From: Spongilla lacustris
Taxonomy: Eukaryota; Porifera; Demospongiae; Spongillida; Spongillidae
Length of the DNA stretch: 64,000 nt
Reading direction: 5' to 3'
Assembly (NCBI GenBank): GCA_949361645.1
Contig: OX442421.1
Location: 1,018,501 to 1,082,500, forward strand
In this document: piece by piece, positions 45,901 to 57,443 of the stretch
How positions within the stretch are numbered: the first letter of the stretch is position 1
Layout: every line of letters starts with the position of its first letter
Program-made: the position numbers and the translations under genes
Notes under the pieces: model-generated
Databases searched by the model: none
The model's input: the letters and a program-made list of their open reading frames with translations, nothing else
What the model was told of the DNA's origin: nothing

Positions 45901-47274
45901 TCGTGCTTTAGCCCTTGTCATCACCACTAACGCATCGTCTACGTTGGCCAGTTCAGGTTGATCTCTTCCGAGCAACTTGAATAACTGAGGGACGTCTGTT
46001 CCTAGAAGCAATTGCACCGGTAGATTATCGGCTACAGCGGCTTCCACCTTGAAATTCCTGCCCGATATCTCAACTCCGATCTCTGCCAGCGGGTAAAACG
46101 TCGTATCTCCGTGAGCACAGCGAATTGCCACTCCCTTTCCCTCTATCAATTTGTGTTCTGGAACCAAGTTTCGGCGAACCATCGTCCGAGAGCATCCTGT
46201 ATCGAGTAACACCTTCACCATCTTGCCTTCGATCATCCCTTGGCGGAATACCTTCTGCTCTTCCTTTCTGCCACGACGTTCCGTCTCCCTGCTAAACATT
46301 GCTCCCCTTCCTTGCGGACAGTTCTTTGACAAATGTCCAATCTGTCGACACCGATAACATCTCACGCGCATGCTTGGTCCTGACGATCTGCCACCCATAT
46401 CTTCCTTCCTTCTTCTACAGTCTTCTTCAACATGGCCGCTCTTATCGCAGTAAGCACACTGCACAGCTTTCTTAACCGATGTGGGGTATTCACTGCCTGG
46501 TAACTTTCCTTCAGCAACACTACGTCTGGTCTGCTCAAACTCATCCACTAACTCCCCGGCTGCTACGCATGACCCCGGTTTCCTCTCCACCAGCCACAGA
46601 CGCTTCTCCAGTGGGAGCGAATTGAGAAACTGCTCCATCCCTATCACTTGTTGTATCTCGTCTACGCTCGTCTTCCCCTTCATCCATTTTTGTAGTAGAT
46701 CTATCAAGCGGACACTAAACTCGCGATTTGTCTCTCCATCCTTCCTCTTCTCAGTTCGAAATCTGTTCCTGTAGGCCTCCTCGTTGATGTTATACCTGGT
46801 CAGAATCGCATCTTTAATAGCTTCATATTCTCCCACCTCCGTTATCGACAAAGCTGCGAATGCCAACTGTGCTTTTCCCGCCAACTGTGGAGCCAGATAA
46901 TGCGGCCACCGTTCCTTTTCCACCTTGTGTGCGGCCATTATCCTTTCAAAAGTAATGAGGTACGACTCGATGTCGTCGTCATCCTTCAGCGCTACTAGCT
47001 TCACGCTCAGCTCCGCCCCCGACTTTGCAACCGGCTGCGCCTTAATCATGGACATGAGGTTGTCGATATGCGACTGCATTGTTTCCATGGTTCGCTCCAC
47101 TTCTCTCTCTCTTCTTGTCCGCTCCGCTACTGCTTCTTCTTCTCGTCTTTGACGCTCGGCTGCAAATTCTTCGTCTCGTTTCTGTCGATCCGCGACCAGC
47201 TCTGCCATCATTTTCTTCAACTCATCCATCGTTTCCACCGACGACTTGTATGCGCGACCGGATCGCGTTGTCAT
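42991..47274 (-). CDS. gag-pol: Gag-Pol polyprotein, integrase before reverse transcriptase
   Basis: A single 1427-codon frame. N-terminal charged coiled coil (~15-70); SCAN-like capsid region (~100-250); two CCHC knuckles (273-286, 306-319); aspartic protease LLDTGCS (356-362); integrase with H582/H589/C619/C622 zinc-binding and D651, D710, E746 (DD35E); linker; reverse transcriptase ~1015-1190 with LDLTKGYWQ and YLDD (1149-1152); RNase H with D1300, E1341, D1366, D1409. Usual Ty3/gypsy order is PR-RT-RH-IN; here integrase comes first, as in the Gmr1-like clade. No frameshift separates gag and pol, so stoichiometry must be set otherwise. The frame runs through the polypurine tract and stops at TGA formed by the LTR's opening TGTGA. 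Confidence 0.97.
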   Translation of the reverse strand: MTTRSGRAYKSSVETMDELKKMMAELVADRQKRDEEFAAERQRREEEAVAERTRREREVERTMETMQSHIDNLMSMIKAQPVAKSGAELSVKLVALKDDDDIESYLITFERIMAAHKVEKERWPHYLAPQLAGKAQLAFAALSITEVGEYEAIKDAILTRYNINEEAYRNRFRTEKRKDGETNREFSVRLIDLLQKWMKGKTSVDEIQQVIGMEQFLNSLPLEKRLWLVERKPGSCVAAGELVDEFEQTRRSVAEGKLPGSEYPTSVKKAVQCAYCDKSGHVEEDCRRRKEDMGGRSSGPSMRVRCYRCRQIGHLSKNCPQGRGAMFSRETERRGRKEEQKVFRQGMIEGKMVKVLLDTGCSRTMVRRNLVPEHKLIEGKGVAIRCAHGDTTFYPLAEIGVEISGRNFKVEAAVADNLPVQLLLGTDVPQLFKLLGRDQPELANVDDALVVMTRAKARQQLEARIQQKEKEIASGTKSHDLELVEVKATVDGTGPRKGAGEPSCGLGLPVSGEELKTLQKQDETLAEAWRAAEKSPEQNETGYFKEDGVLYRRWVPTGRPEMSIEQLVLPKRCRGTVLEMAHEIPISGHQGKEKTRQRVLRRFFWPSVYKDIEDYCRSCRICQKTTHSVGTKAPLIPLPIISEPFSRMAMDIVGPLPRSRSGNRYVLVMCDYATRYPEAIPLKSIDAEHIAEKMIEVFARVGVPREILTDQGSNFVSQLLAELYRLLQVKPIRTSPYHPQTDGLVERFNKTLKAMLRKTASEDGKDWDRMIPYLLFAYREVPQSSTGFSPFELLYGRDVRGPLDILKETWEADQKSEESVVSYVMSTQQKLKEMAECVKENMLEKQDKQKRWYDAKARLREFKAGDPVLVLLPTSTNKLLAQWQGPYQVLERMGHVTYLVDMFDKKKRRRVFHVNMLKAFSVRTPPEVCSYAEEDIDQDDISVWNEASMKKADFGDQLSGEERGRLDRLLERYQTVFSDTPGLTKLAEHRIPTVENNAVRLPPYRLPHAYRELVRKELDEMLQSGIIETSRSDWASPIVLVKKKDGALRMCVDYRRLNTVSGVEAYPMPRIDDLIDGLGKAKYITTLDLTKGYWQMPVAKADRYKTAFITPFGLFQFRVLPFGLSGAPASFQRVMENLVRGCEGYAAAYLDDLVIYSNTFEQHLENLAEVFKNIGEAGLTVKVGKCQFAMSRCVYLGHIVGSGSVQPDKAKLKAVEEFPVPETKRQVRGFLGLAGYYRRFIPDYSSIAAPLTDLTRKSAPNIVVWGKECQDAFGRLKGLLCSKPVLRSPDFDKEFILQTDASDRGIGAVLSQIEDGLDHPVGYFSKKLLPREERYSTVEKECLAIRLAVEAFRVYLLGRNFVIQTDHRSLQWLERLKETNPRLCRWSLAMQPYCFKVVHRAGSANQNADSLSRLATNELLLERGNGV

Positions 47275-47331
47275 ACAATTCCGATGAGCTTGAAGTGCGC
47301 GGTATACTCTGTTTGTCTAACAGAGGATCGT

Positions 47332-47349
47332 ATCCCGCCGCTGCCACCA
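47332..47349 (-). promoter_or_regulatory. Primer-binding site, tRNA-Leu type
   Basis: TGGTGGCAGCGGCGGGAT, two bases from the 5' LTR. It is the same site as in the gag element at 9911 apart from one base; complementary to a CCA-ended tRNA-Leu 3' end. Confidence 0.85.
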
Positions 47350-47351
47350 AA

Positions 47352-47642
47352 TGTGACGGATCTGAAGTTCCGCTTGAACTATCAGCCGCACTCCGCAACC
47401 TAATGCTATATAGATTGCTACCTCGTAACTCCCGTTCGTAGTTACTTACTGGCAGAACTCTTATTTTAATTCCCGATACATGCTTTTATACACATATCAG
47501 TAACACTAAAAACATTACTTAATTAACCTAAAATTCGCATCTACAATACCAATGAGTTCAACCTCCTGAATGGCTCCATACAGGTTAGACCTTTGACTCC
47601 TCCATTCAGGTTAGACCTTTGACAGGTCACTGATCTGTCACA
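47352..47642 (-). repeat. 5' LTR
   Basis: Same 291 bp as the 3' LTR with two differences (aaaaaca for aaataca; aaaattc for aaagttc). It should hold the promoter on the minus strand. Confidence 0.96.
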
Positions 47643-50600
47643 AGTCGCAATGGAGCTCAGTGCAGGTGCATCCTCCCCTTCTATCTTGGCTAGGGGTATG
47701 AGGGAGTATTGTACAGTTTCTCAATTGGTTGTGGTGTGCATGGCAAAGTCCCAGTAACCTTGGTATAGAGATGAGTTTTTTATGTGACTTTCCATGTCCC
47801 TCAATCTCCTGATATTCCACTGGTATCAAATTATGTATTGAACATATGTGTAGTGCATGGTTTGTGGTATTGTGTGTACATGTATATGTAATGGTGTATA
47901 TGTTACTGGTACACCAACACTCAATCTGCCCTTTCTCTAACAGCTCTTTCCCTCCCAACAGTATGAACTGGCCACACCCATAAGATCAAGTATCAACCTA
48001 ATGATGATTGGCAAACTTCCTGCTGAGCCTTTCAATTCTGTCACTAACCACAAGACTTCTTTTGAGCTGAACTTAGAGATGTAGCTTTTACCATTGTACA
48101 TTTCCCTCACTGGATTTGTTGTTGCATTTCCTAGTACAAACTGAAATGAGTGACTGGTCTTTCTTCCAATATCAATACTTTTTGTTTATTTATATGACAT
48201 TACTAAGAAAAATTGCTACATGCACCTACAGTTGACACAATAGTTTACTGGAAAGGTGCAATGTGTGGATTTAGTTTAATTATGGATATCAATCTAATCA
48301 TTATAGTTTCACTCTGAAACTTGTAAGACAGTTTCCGTCCCCCAAATTCTATTACAAGCAGAATACATGATAAGCTGAGCTGTTAACAGTGAGACTTACT
48401 TTCTGGAGCAGTGGCTACAGCAGGTTTACTTCTATCTGGCCCAGTCTGGCATGATGTTGTTTAAGAACAGTCATTACCTGGAGTTGGATCAACCTTGAAA
48501 CATATACACGAACACACATTATAATAGCACTTCTCTAAGCATTTTGTGACAGGTAACTGCACCACCATGCCTACTGGCCAGTGGTACTTACTGAGGGTCG
48601 GGTGCCACATCTCTAAATAACAGGCAGAGACTCTAATCTCATTTAGGGTCAAAATGCAAATCAAGAACCATTGATGGTTTTACCCCTTTTAAACAAGATC
48701 AAGCCAGCAATGAAAACTGACAGAAGATGAACTTTGTCAGCAGGAGAAACTGTATTGAAATAAAAAGTTAATTTTGTGGTCTTAGGAAGGATTAATGATT
48801 CAACAGAGATAATAATTGTTTTGAATTTCTCTATATAAAGCAGCCACAATTACAAATGTGACTAACTCCTGAAATGCAGCACATGTGTTTGAACTTCACA
48901 CTAGTTTTATGCATATGAACAAATTGCAATAACTTGACTAAACATGTAGTTGCAGTCCCAGCTTTTGATACATAACGAAAAGAGCTAGGTTGGGCCTGAA
49001 TCCCTCTGGTGGTTGTGCCTTATTTGGATGTTGAGGTACTGAAGGCCAGCATAGTCATGCAGGATGCTAGCCATCAGACTGAGTCAGTGAAGTCATTATT
49101 ACCGACCGGTCACAACTAAATTTGACCCTTGTAAACCAGAGCCAGCTTCCTCACTGGAAAGACTAATTGTTGTTTTTGCTTATGCCAGTCTTATGTAAAA
49201 TAAATAAACTGTAACTGTATAATGGTACTTGAATAAGTTCTGTATCCAATGCATGCAAATTTGGATTGCATCCTTGGAGGAATGGGAAAATGTTGGTATG
49301 GGATGCCACCTGCCAAGATAGCTTTGAACCTTCATACCTTGCCAGATCAACCAGTGGGTCTAGTCTAGATACTGCTTCAGCTGAAGACAAGAAAATATCT
49401 AAATATTTGTACTTAGACCACAGCTACAGTTTACTCCTTTCTTAAAGAATCTTTGGTAGCAATTTTCAATTGCCATGCAGAAGGGCAATGCTACTTCATA
49501 CATACCTGATATGGATTAGTATCATTTTTCAGTAAGTTCTTGTAACATAATATAATGTTGTATCTTACAATATCTAATGCATCATAAGGGTCAAATTTAG
49601 TAAATGTAACCTTTAGTGTTGTACTTGCGCTAACTCAGTCTATTAATATTACAGTTTAAGTTCTCTAATGAATTGAAATAATCAAATCATATATATATAA
49701 AACAAGTGCACCAATACACAGAGGATGAAATATAATAATAGTTGTAATGGGAATACTGCCATGCCCCCAGGAACACAGCCCTCTGAAACACTTTGGGACT
49801 ATGCATATCAGTGGGATCCATCACTGGGCATGGGCGACAGAATGAGGATTTGTTTCCTTTAAGGCACACTACTACAGACCTCAGGATAGCAAAGGAAAGT
49901 TTGCATCTTAACCAGCCCACAAATGTGCTGTAAAGAACTTTTCTCTCATGGGCAAAAAAGTCAGCCAGACACATATTATGTAGATGCTTCCGTATCCACT
50001 CCTCCAGAACAAGTGGTGTGAAGACACCATTTCAGCATGACCATTAGAATATAGGTTTCTGAATCTAAATCATACATACAGTTATACTTATTGGCAGATA
50101 CTACATTCATATGTGTACGAACACAAATAAAAGATAGGAAACATAATTTAATTTTTTCCATGAGAGAAAAGTTCTTACAGCACACTCGTGGGCTGGTTAA
50201 AATGCAAAATTTCCATTGCTATCCTGAGGTTTGCAGTAGTGTGCCTTAAAGGAAACAAATCCTCTTTCTGTTGCCCATGCCCAGTGATGGATCCCACTGA
50301 CATGCATAGTCCCAAAGTGTTTCAGAGGGCTGTGTTCCCGGTGAGCTATAGGCATAACAGTATTCACATTATTACAGTTATTATTACATTTTGTCACCTT
50401 TATGTATTAGTGCACTTGTATATGATTTCAATTCATTAGAGAACTTAAACTGTATTTAGACTGAATGTTACATTTTTGATAGACTAAATTAAAGTGACCC
50501 TAATGATGCTTTAGATAAAGTTATTATATTATGATACAAGATCTTACAGAATAATTATACTAATCCATATAAGGTATGTATGAAGTAGCATTGCCCTTCT

Positions 50601-51450
50601 GGATGGCAATTGACAATTGCTGCCTAAGATTCTTTAAAAAAGGAGTAAACCAGGCAAAGCATATAGCTGTGGTCTAAGTACTTATATTTAGACATTTTCT
50701 TGTCTTCAGCTGAAGCAGCAACTAGACTAGACCCACTGGTTGATCTGGCAAGGTATGAAGGTTCAAAGCTATCTTGGCAGGTGGCATTTCATATCAACAT
50801 TTTCCCATTCCTCCAAGGATGCAATCCAAACATGGGATACATAACTTATTCAAGTAACACTACACAGCTACAGTTTATTTATTTTACATACGTAAAAACA
50901 ACAATTAGTCTTTCCAGTGAGGAAGCTGGCTCCAGCTTACAAGGGTCAAATTTAGTTGTGACCGGTTGGTAATGATGACTTCACTGATTCAGTCTGATAG
51001 CTAGCATCCTACATGACTATGCTGGCCTTCAGTTCCTCAGCATCCATATAAGGCACAACCACCAGAGGGATTCAGGCCCAACCTAACCATCTGCACATTT
51101 CATTACATATAAAAAGCTGTGACTGCAACTACAAGGAAGTTGAAACACATGTGCTGCATTTCAGGAGTTAATCACAAACTGATATTAACTCTGTTTAATC
51201 CATCTTGGTGCCAGAAAAAAAATGAAATGAAGACCACAAAATTAACTCTTTATTTGAATGCACTTCTCCTGCTGCCAAAGTTCATATTTGTCAGTTTTTC
51301 AAGGGTAATACGATCAATGCGTCTTGATTTGCATTTTGACCCTAATGAGATTCAAGTGGTGATAAGGTCTGGGACTTCTAAGATCTTGAGTCTCTGCCTG
51401 TTATTTCGAGATGTAGCTCCTGACCCTCTGGAACTACCACTGGCCAGTAG
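47643..51450. repeat. Inner part of the palindromic element, first symmetry centre
   Basis: Sequence from ~48600 to 49975 is mirrored by 50188 to ~51450 around a centre near 50080. ORF relics recur in both arms and in the second unit: one containing LDPLVDLARYEGSKLSWQ (49163-49390 minus, 50700-50972 plus, 54984-55259 minus) and one containing PVMDPTDMHSPKVFQRAVF (49687-49974 minus, 50188-50439 plus). At ~51450 the mirror stops and 41680-42070-like sequence begins in direct orientation. Confidence 0.8.
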
Positions 51451-51972
51451 GCATGGAGGCCTGGAGAAAAGATGGTTCGATCCAGAATCCCTACTACATG
51501 TGCATCACTTAAGGTTTTCTGCCTTTATTGCAACCAGGTTTACAGCCCTTTCCGATTTCAGTACTCTTCTTTATGCCCAAATAAAACACATGTGATTATC
51601 ATGTCAACATATTATTGCACTAAGCTTACAATATATGTACATGTACATTTGTGCATCATAATATATACCTCAGTAACCAGGTGTTTGGATTTCAATGGCT
51701 AGCCATCTCCCCCCTTCCCCCTTCGTCCCAGAAAGCAAAATGCTGACCATTAACTTTATTGTAATTTTGCAGCAGGAGCTCTTAGATATCTAAGTTATGT
51801 ATTGAAAATATGTGTGGTGGGTGGTTTGTTGTTTAGTGTGTGTACATGTGATGATTATGTTTCAAACAATCTTTTGTACACCAACACTAAGTCTGCTCTA
51901 TCTCTAACAACTCTTTCCCTCCCAACAGTGTGGACTGGATTGGCCCCCATGCTACACAAGACTGGCATACTT

Positions 51973-53909
51973 CACTGTGGCACAATTATGTTATACCATG
52001 CAGTATTATTTGCGTATTTTTAAGTAATACGATGTGCAATACACCGTTGTATTCTTTAGAAATACATTTGCGTAAATTTTGAGTAAACGTGCAGTATACT
52101 CATCAAGAATACACAATGCGTATTTTTTTCATCCGTAAATTTTAATGGCAAGGTGCCGTATATCATTACCGTTAAACACCGTTACACGCGCATTTTATTT
52201 CCGTCCTTGCTACCCTCGTTCCCAGAAAGTTAATACTTCGAATACGCAAATAAAATTAATAATTTGACAAGTCACATGATACGATAGTTTTATAAGCGGC
52301 ATACTAGAAATGATCAGTAACTTGGCGATGGTACTGCCCCGTCGATCATCCAAGGCTTTGCTGTCTTGGGTGGTGAATTAGGAATTGGAGATCCCAATAT
52401 CCTCCTCTTCCTCGCGTTCCTCCCTTCTGCTTGAACGCTCCTTTCATCCAAGGCATCTAGGAAAGCGTTGAGTTCACTTGAACGCCACAACGGCCTCTTC
52501 CGTTTTAATGTCTGGGCGTCCACGGTTTCTTCCTCAGATATCATCCGTGGTTCGATGTCCTGCCATTTGCTTAGCTCGTCTGCTTCCACAAGGCGAGATC
52601 TGCGTTCCCAAACCTAAAAATATGGATTGAAAGCGGTGCTGTTACAAAATACTGACCCTCTGCTGACGAGATCTTTTGTTGCGGCGTAGCTGCTCGTCTC
52701 CCTTTTCGTGTAAGCCTCTTTTCAACGTTCTCCTGTAGGTTGCAAGTCCTCCTGGTAACCGTAATTTATCTGTGTTACTAAGGTATCAGTTCTAGCTCTC
52801 TTGAGTCCTTTACTTACGCTTGATGTTATCCAATCCATGTTTATCGATGTCTAGCTCGGCGCAAACAAGACTCACAACCTTTTTGTTGTGCTCACTTTCT
52901 GGACTAAAAATTGTGAGTGCATGTATTAATATCAATTAAAGAATCCAGTACTTACTCCTCATCAAGGTGAAACTGCTTTCCTTCATCGAGGTTGTTGTAT
53001 ACGGTCCGAATTTCATTCTGAAATTATTGCCGGAGTAAACATTTATAAGCAGAAACCTAAATTAACTTACTTGCAACGACAGCGGATTTCTTCGAAGACG
53101 CTTGCTTGCAGCAGGTGTGGCTGTCTCAGAATTGGCGGAGTGGTGTGGAATTGGCGGTGACTCTGAGTGCTTTTCCTCAAAAGCAGATAACCTTGTCAGC
53201 AGTTCAGTGTATTTAATGTTGACTTGTTCCACTTGTGCACTCATTGAAGCCTGCATTTCAGCCAGCATCTTGTGCATGTCGTCTCGGCGGTCTCGCAGTC
53301 CATGGCCATTGCCAGTCGGTAGCGTTTGCCCAGGCTGCCAAAAGTATTCTACATCTGCCGGCGCCCGCCTCTGCTGATAGAACATATCAGCAGGTACAGC
53401 GGAGGTGGATGGTGTAGTAAGTCGTCTAGGCCCCTGCCCATGAAAACAGATTTTTTTAAAATGACAATTTAATTCCAATTACGTACGATAAAGGCTAGCT
53501 TACTAGTACTGTTGATGGCGACGCCTCTCTGCTACTGGAGCTGTTGTCTTCGGTAGCCATTGTTCGTCTAGACGTCTAACAGAAAATAATAATTGCTAGT
53601 CACCTTATAAGCAATCATGTGAATGTGATGTATACTTGCCCGTGAGGGAGTAACTGCATCTCTCCCAGCGCTGCTAATTTCCTCATTCCATCGCTGTGTT
53701 AACCACATAAGATAAACGTTGTTTGAAACAAATATAATAAACAAATTCACCCTTCCACGTCCAGCTCCTCTGCTGTTCATTCTCTCGCCGCAAGCTTAAA
53801 ATCCGCAGGTGCAATTCATTTGTATTTGGCGCGCTAAATTTATCACGCATTCATTGGTTGAATTGTAATTCAAATATACAATATCGTATAACACAGATTT
53901 TGCACAGTG
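51973..53909 (-). mobile_element. CACTG-ended (EnSpm/CACTA-like) element carrying a gene
   Basis: Starts CACTGTGGCACAATTATGTT and ends ...GCACAGTG. The imperfect terminal repeats share TGTTATAC. Flanked by CTT on both sides (51970-51972, 53910-53912). The uninterrupted site (ggcaaacttcctgctgagcc) exists at 48009-48028 and, reversed, near 56507. The ends match those of the element at 58633-62247. Confidence 0.88.
52314..53780 (-). CDS. Eight-exon transposon-borne protein, 353 residues
   Basis: Exons, all in phase: 53751-53780, 53640-53693, 53504-53575, 53071-53433, 52956-53017, 52818-52903, 52657-52751, 52314-52613. Introns are about 42-70 nt; the second uses a GC donor (gcaagt). The sequence is Arg/Ser-rich at the start, then a coiled coil (DDMHKMLAEMQASMSAQVEQ), a KRLRR cluster, a helical part, a very basic block (TYRRTLKRG...RRNKRSRQQR), an acidic SEEE stretch, then RPLWRSSELNAFLDALDER and a Pro-rich end SPPKTAKPWMI. 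The WRS..L..FL..LD.R...PP...P.W tail recalls uncharacterised proteins encoded in invertebrate transposons (family memory, not searched). It has no DDE core, so it may be an accessory DNA-binding protein rather than the transposase. Confidence 0.85.
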
Positions 53910-53912
53910 CTT

Positions 53913-56900
53913 CCTGCTGAGCCTTTTAATTCTGTCACTAACCACAAGACTTCTTTTGAGCTGAACTTAGAGATGTAGCTTTTACCATTGTACATTTCCC
54001 TCACTGGATTTGTTGTTGCATTTCCTTGTACAAACTGAAATGAGTAACTAGTCTTTCTTCCAATATAATTGTTTGTAGGTTTCCTTGCCATGGCATTAAA
54101 ATTGCTAAATGCACCTAAAGATGACGCAAAAATTTACTGGAAAGGTGCAATGTGTACATTTATGGATATCAATCTAACCATTAGTTTCACTCTGCATGGA
54201 AGTTGTAAAATAGTTTCTGCCCCCCAACATCTATTACAAGCAGAATACACGTTTTGACTACTTTAACAGTGAGACACACTTCCTGAACAGTTTCTGCGGC
54301 AGGATTTCTTCTATCTGGCCCAGTCTGGCTTGATGTTGGTTGAGAACAACCATTACCTGCATGGAGTGAGACCACTCCCTACCTCAATAATTTAGCACAT
54401 CTAGCTCTAAGCATTTTGTGACAGGTAACTGCACCACCATGCCTACTGGCCAGTGGTAGTTCCAGAGGGTCAGAAGCTACATCTCCAAAAAACAGGCAGT
54501 AACTCAAGATCTTAAAAGTCCCAGACCTTATCACCATATGAATATCATATAGGGTCAAAATGCATATCAAGATCTATTGATGGTATAACCCTTAAACAAG
54601 ATCAAGCCAGCAATGAAAAACTGACAGATGATGAACTTTGGCAGCAGGAGAAACTGTATTCAAAGGAGCTAATTTTGTGGTCTTCATTTCTTTTTTTTTT
54701 CTAGCACCAAGATGGATTCAACAGAGATAGCATCAATCAAGCTTGTTTTGAATTTCTCTACAGCAGCCACAATCACCAATGTGATCAACTCCTGAAATTC
54801 AGCACATGTGTTTGAACTTCCATGTAGTTGCAGTCACAGCTTTTTATATGTAATGAAATGTGCAGATGGTTAGGTTGGGCCTGAATCCCTCTGGTGGTTG
54901 TGCCTTATATGGATGCTGAGGAACGGAAGGCCAGCATAGTCATGCAGGATGCTAGCCATCAGACTGAATCAGTGAAGTCATCGTTACTGACCGGTCACAA
55001 CTAAATTTGACCCTTGTAAACCGGAGCCAGCTTCCTCACTGGAAAGACTCATGCCAGTCTTATGTAAAATAAATAAACTGTAACTGTATAATGGTACTTG
55101 AATAAGTTCTGTATCCAATGCATGCAAATTTGGATTGCATCCTTGGAGGAATGGGAAAATGTTGGTATGGGATGCCACCTGCCAAGATAGCTTTGAACCT
55201 TCATACCTTGCCAGATCAACCAGTGGGTCTAGTCTACTTGTTGCTTCAGCTGAAGACAAGAAAATATCTAAATATTTGTACTTAGACCACAGCTACAGTT
55301 TACTCCTTTCTTAAAGAATCTTTGGTAGCAATTGTCAATTGCCATACAGAAGGGCAATGCTACTTCATACATACCTAATATGGATTAGTTTAATTTTTCT
55401 GTAAGATCTTGTATCATAATATAATCTTCAATAACTTTAACTAAAGCATCATCAGGGTCACATTTAATTTAGTGTATCATAAATGTAACTTTTAGTGTTC
55501 TACTTGTGCTAACTCAGTCTAAATACAGTTTAAGTTCTCTAATGAATTGAAATCATATAGTATTTTAAAACAAGTGCACTAATACATAAAGGCGACGAAA
55601 TGTAATAATAACTGTTATGTGAATACTGTTATGCCTATAGCTCACCAGGAATACAGCCCTCTGAAACACTTTTGGGACTATGCATGTCAGTGGGATCCAT
55701 CACTGGGCATAAGGATTTGTTTCCTTTAAGGCACACTACTGCAAACCTCAGGATAGCAAAGGAAGTTTGCATCTTAACCAGCCCACGAGTGTGCTGTAAA
55801 GAACTTTTCTCTCATGGAGTAAATTAAACTCTTTTAATTATGTTTGTACACATATGAATGTAGTATCTGCCAATAAGTATAACTGTATGTATGATTTAGA
55901 TTTAGAAACCTATATTCTAATGGTCATGCTGAAATGGTGTCTTCACACCACTTGTTCTGGAGGAGTGGATACGGATACAACTACATAATATGTGTCTGGC
56001 TGACTTTTTGCCTATGAGAGAAAAGTTCTTTATAGCACACTCGTGTGCTGGTTAAGATGCAAACTTTCCTTTGCTATCCTGAGGTATTAGTGCACTTGTT
56101 TTATATTTAAAATGATATATGATTTCAATTTATTGGAGAACTTAAACTGTATTTAGATTGAGTTAGCACAAGTACAACACTAAATGTTAACTGTTTTACA
56201 ACTTTCAGAGTGAAACTATAATGATTGCCATAATTAAACTAAATCCACTCATTGCACCTTTCCAGTAAATTGTTGTGTCAACTGTAGGTGCATGTACATG
56301 TAGCAATTTTTTTAGTATTGTCATGGCAAGGAAACTCTATAAAAAAACAAAAAGTATTGATATTGGAATAAAGACCAGTCACTCATTTCAGTTTGTACAA
56401 GGAAATGCAACAGCAAATCCAGTGAGGGAAATGTACAATGGTAAAAGCTACATCTCTAAGTTCAGCTCAAAAGAAGTCTTGTGGTTAGTGACAGAATTGA
56501 AAGGCTCAGCAGGAAGTGTGCCAATCATCATTAGGTTGATACTTGATCTTATGGGTGTGGCCAGTTCATACTGTTGGGAGGGAAAGAGCTGTTAGAGAAA
56601 GGGCAGATTGAGTGTTGGTGTACCAGTAACATATACACCATTACATATACATGTACACACAATACCACAAACCATGCACTACACATATGTTCAATACATA
56701 ATTTGATACCAGTGGAATATCAGGAGATTGAGGGACATGGAAAGTCACATAAAAAACTCATCTCTATACCAAGGTTACTGGGACTTTGCCATGCACACCA
56801 CAACCAATTGAGAAACTGTACAATGCTCCCTCATACCCCTAGCCAACATAGAAGGGGAGGATGCACCTGCACTGAGCTCCATTGCGACTACATCCGCCAT

Positions 56901-57443
56901 CTTGGTAGAACCTTCCTTGAAAATCAGGGCGCACCACAGAATAGCAAAAATAACAACAATGAAAACATTAAGTATACAACATGTTTGGAATAAGTATACA
57001 ATTAGAAATGACAAAGTAAAAGCAAAATGCTTTCTGATTGGGCATGAATGGTGGCATTGAAATTACATGCTGCAAAAATTGGTACACATTTACTTGGAGG
57101 AGCCATGCATTCCCTTCGGTGTACCAGTCTAGTTGAAAATGGTGAATATTGCCAATCTGTCACCATGAATTGTAATCACAGCAATCTTTAAAAGCTGATG
57201 ACATTTGCAGGCAAAACAAATTTAATTTCAACAAGGAGTGCAAACTGTTCAGTTAATACTACAACATTGCTTTAAAAGTTTATTAGTAGAATGAGTTAAA
57301 TATATTCAATGCATTAAACGTCATAATAGAATGTAGGTGGTCTTTTACAGGCTTAATGCAAGCAATCGATTTATTCCAATGAACATACAGATGTGTATGT
57401 TCAGCGTTATTACTATATTCTGACACAGAGTGAGAGAATTACT
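53913..57443. repeat. Second unit of the palindromic element
   Basis: 53913-55820 repeats 48015-49970 directly. A second symmetry centre lies near 55900-56000. From there the mirror continues outward to the right terminal repeat, with the segment facing 54200-55500 missing. The ORF at 56275-56595 (...NATANPVREMYNGKSY...) recurs at 53870-54091 minus and 48010-48170 minus with few changes. Confidence 0.75.

Larger units (their letters stand above)
42705..47642 (-). mobile_element. Intact Ty3/gypsy LTR retrotransposon, Gmr1-like domain order
   Basis: Two 291-bp LTRs (42705-42995 and 47352-47642) differ at only two positions by my reading. The element is flanked by the 4-bp duplication AGTC. The undisturbed site (gatgtagtcgcaatgg) is present in reverse complement near 56886-56895, proving the insertion. 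Primer-binding site, one long gag-pol frame and polypurine tract are all present, so the copy is young and apparently complete. Confidence 0.97.

Noticed and set aside
45505..47441. Plus-strand ORFs opposite gag-pol
   Set aside because: Antisense shadows of the retrotransposon frame.
56775..57014. Membrane-like ORF MSFLIVYLFQ... in the right arm
   Set aside because: It lies in the terminal repeat; the other arm carries the same start but is cut by the retrotransposon. No independent support.
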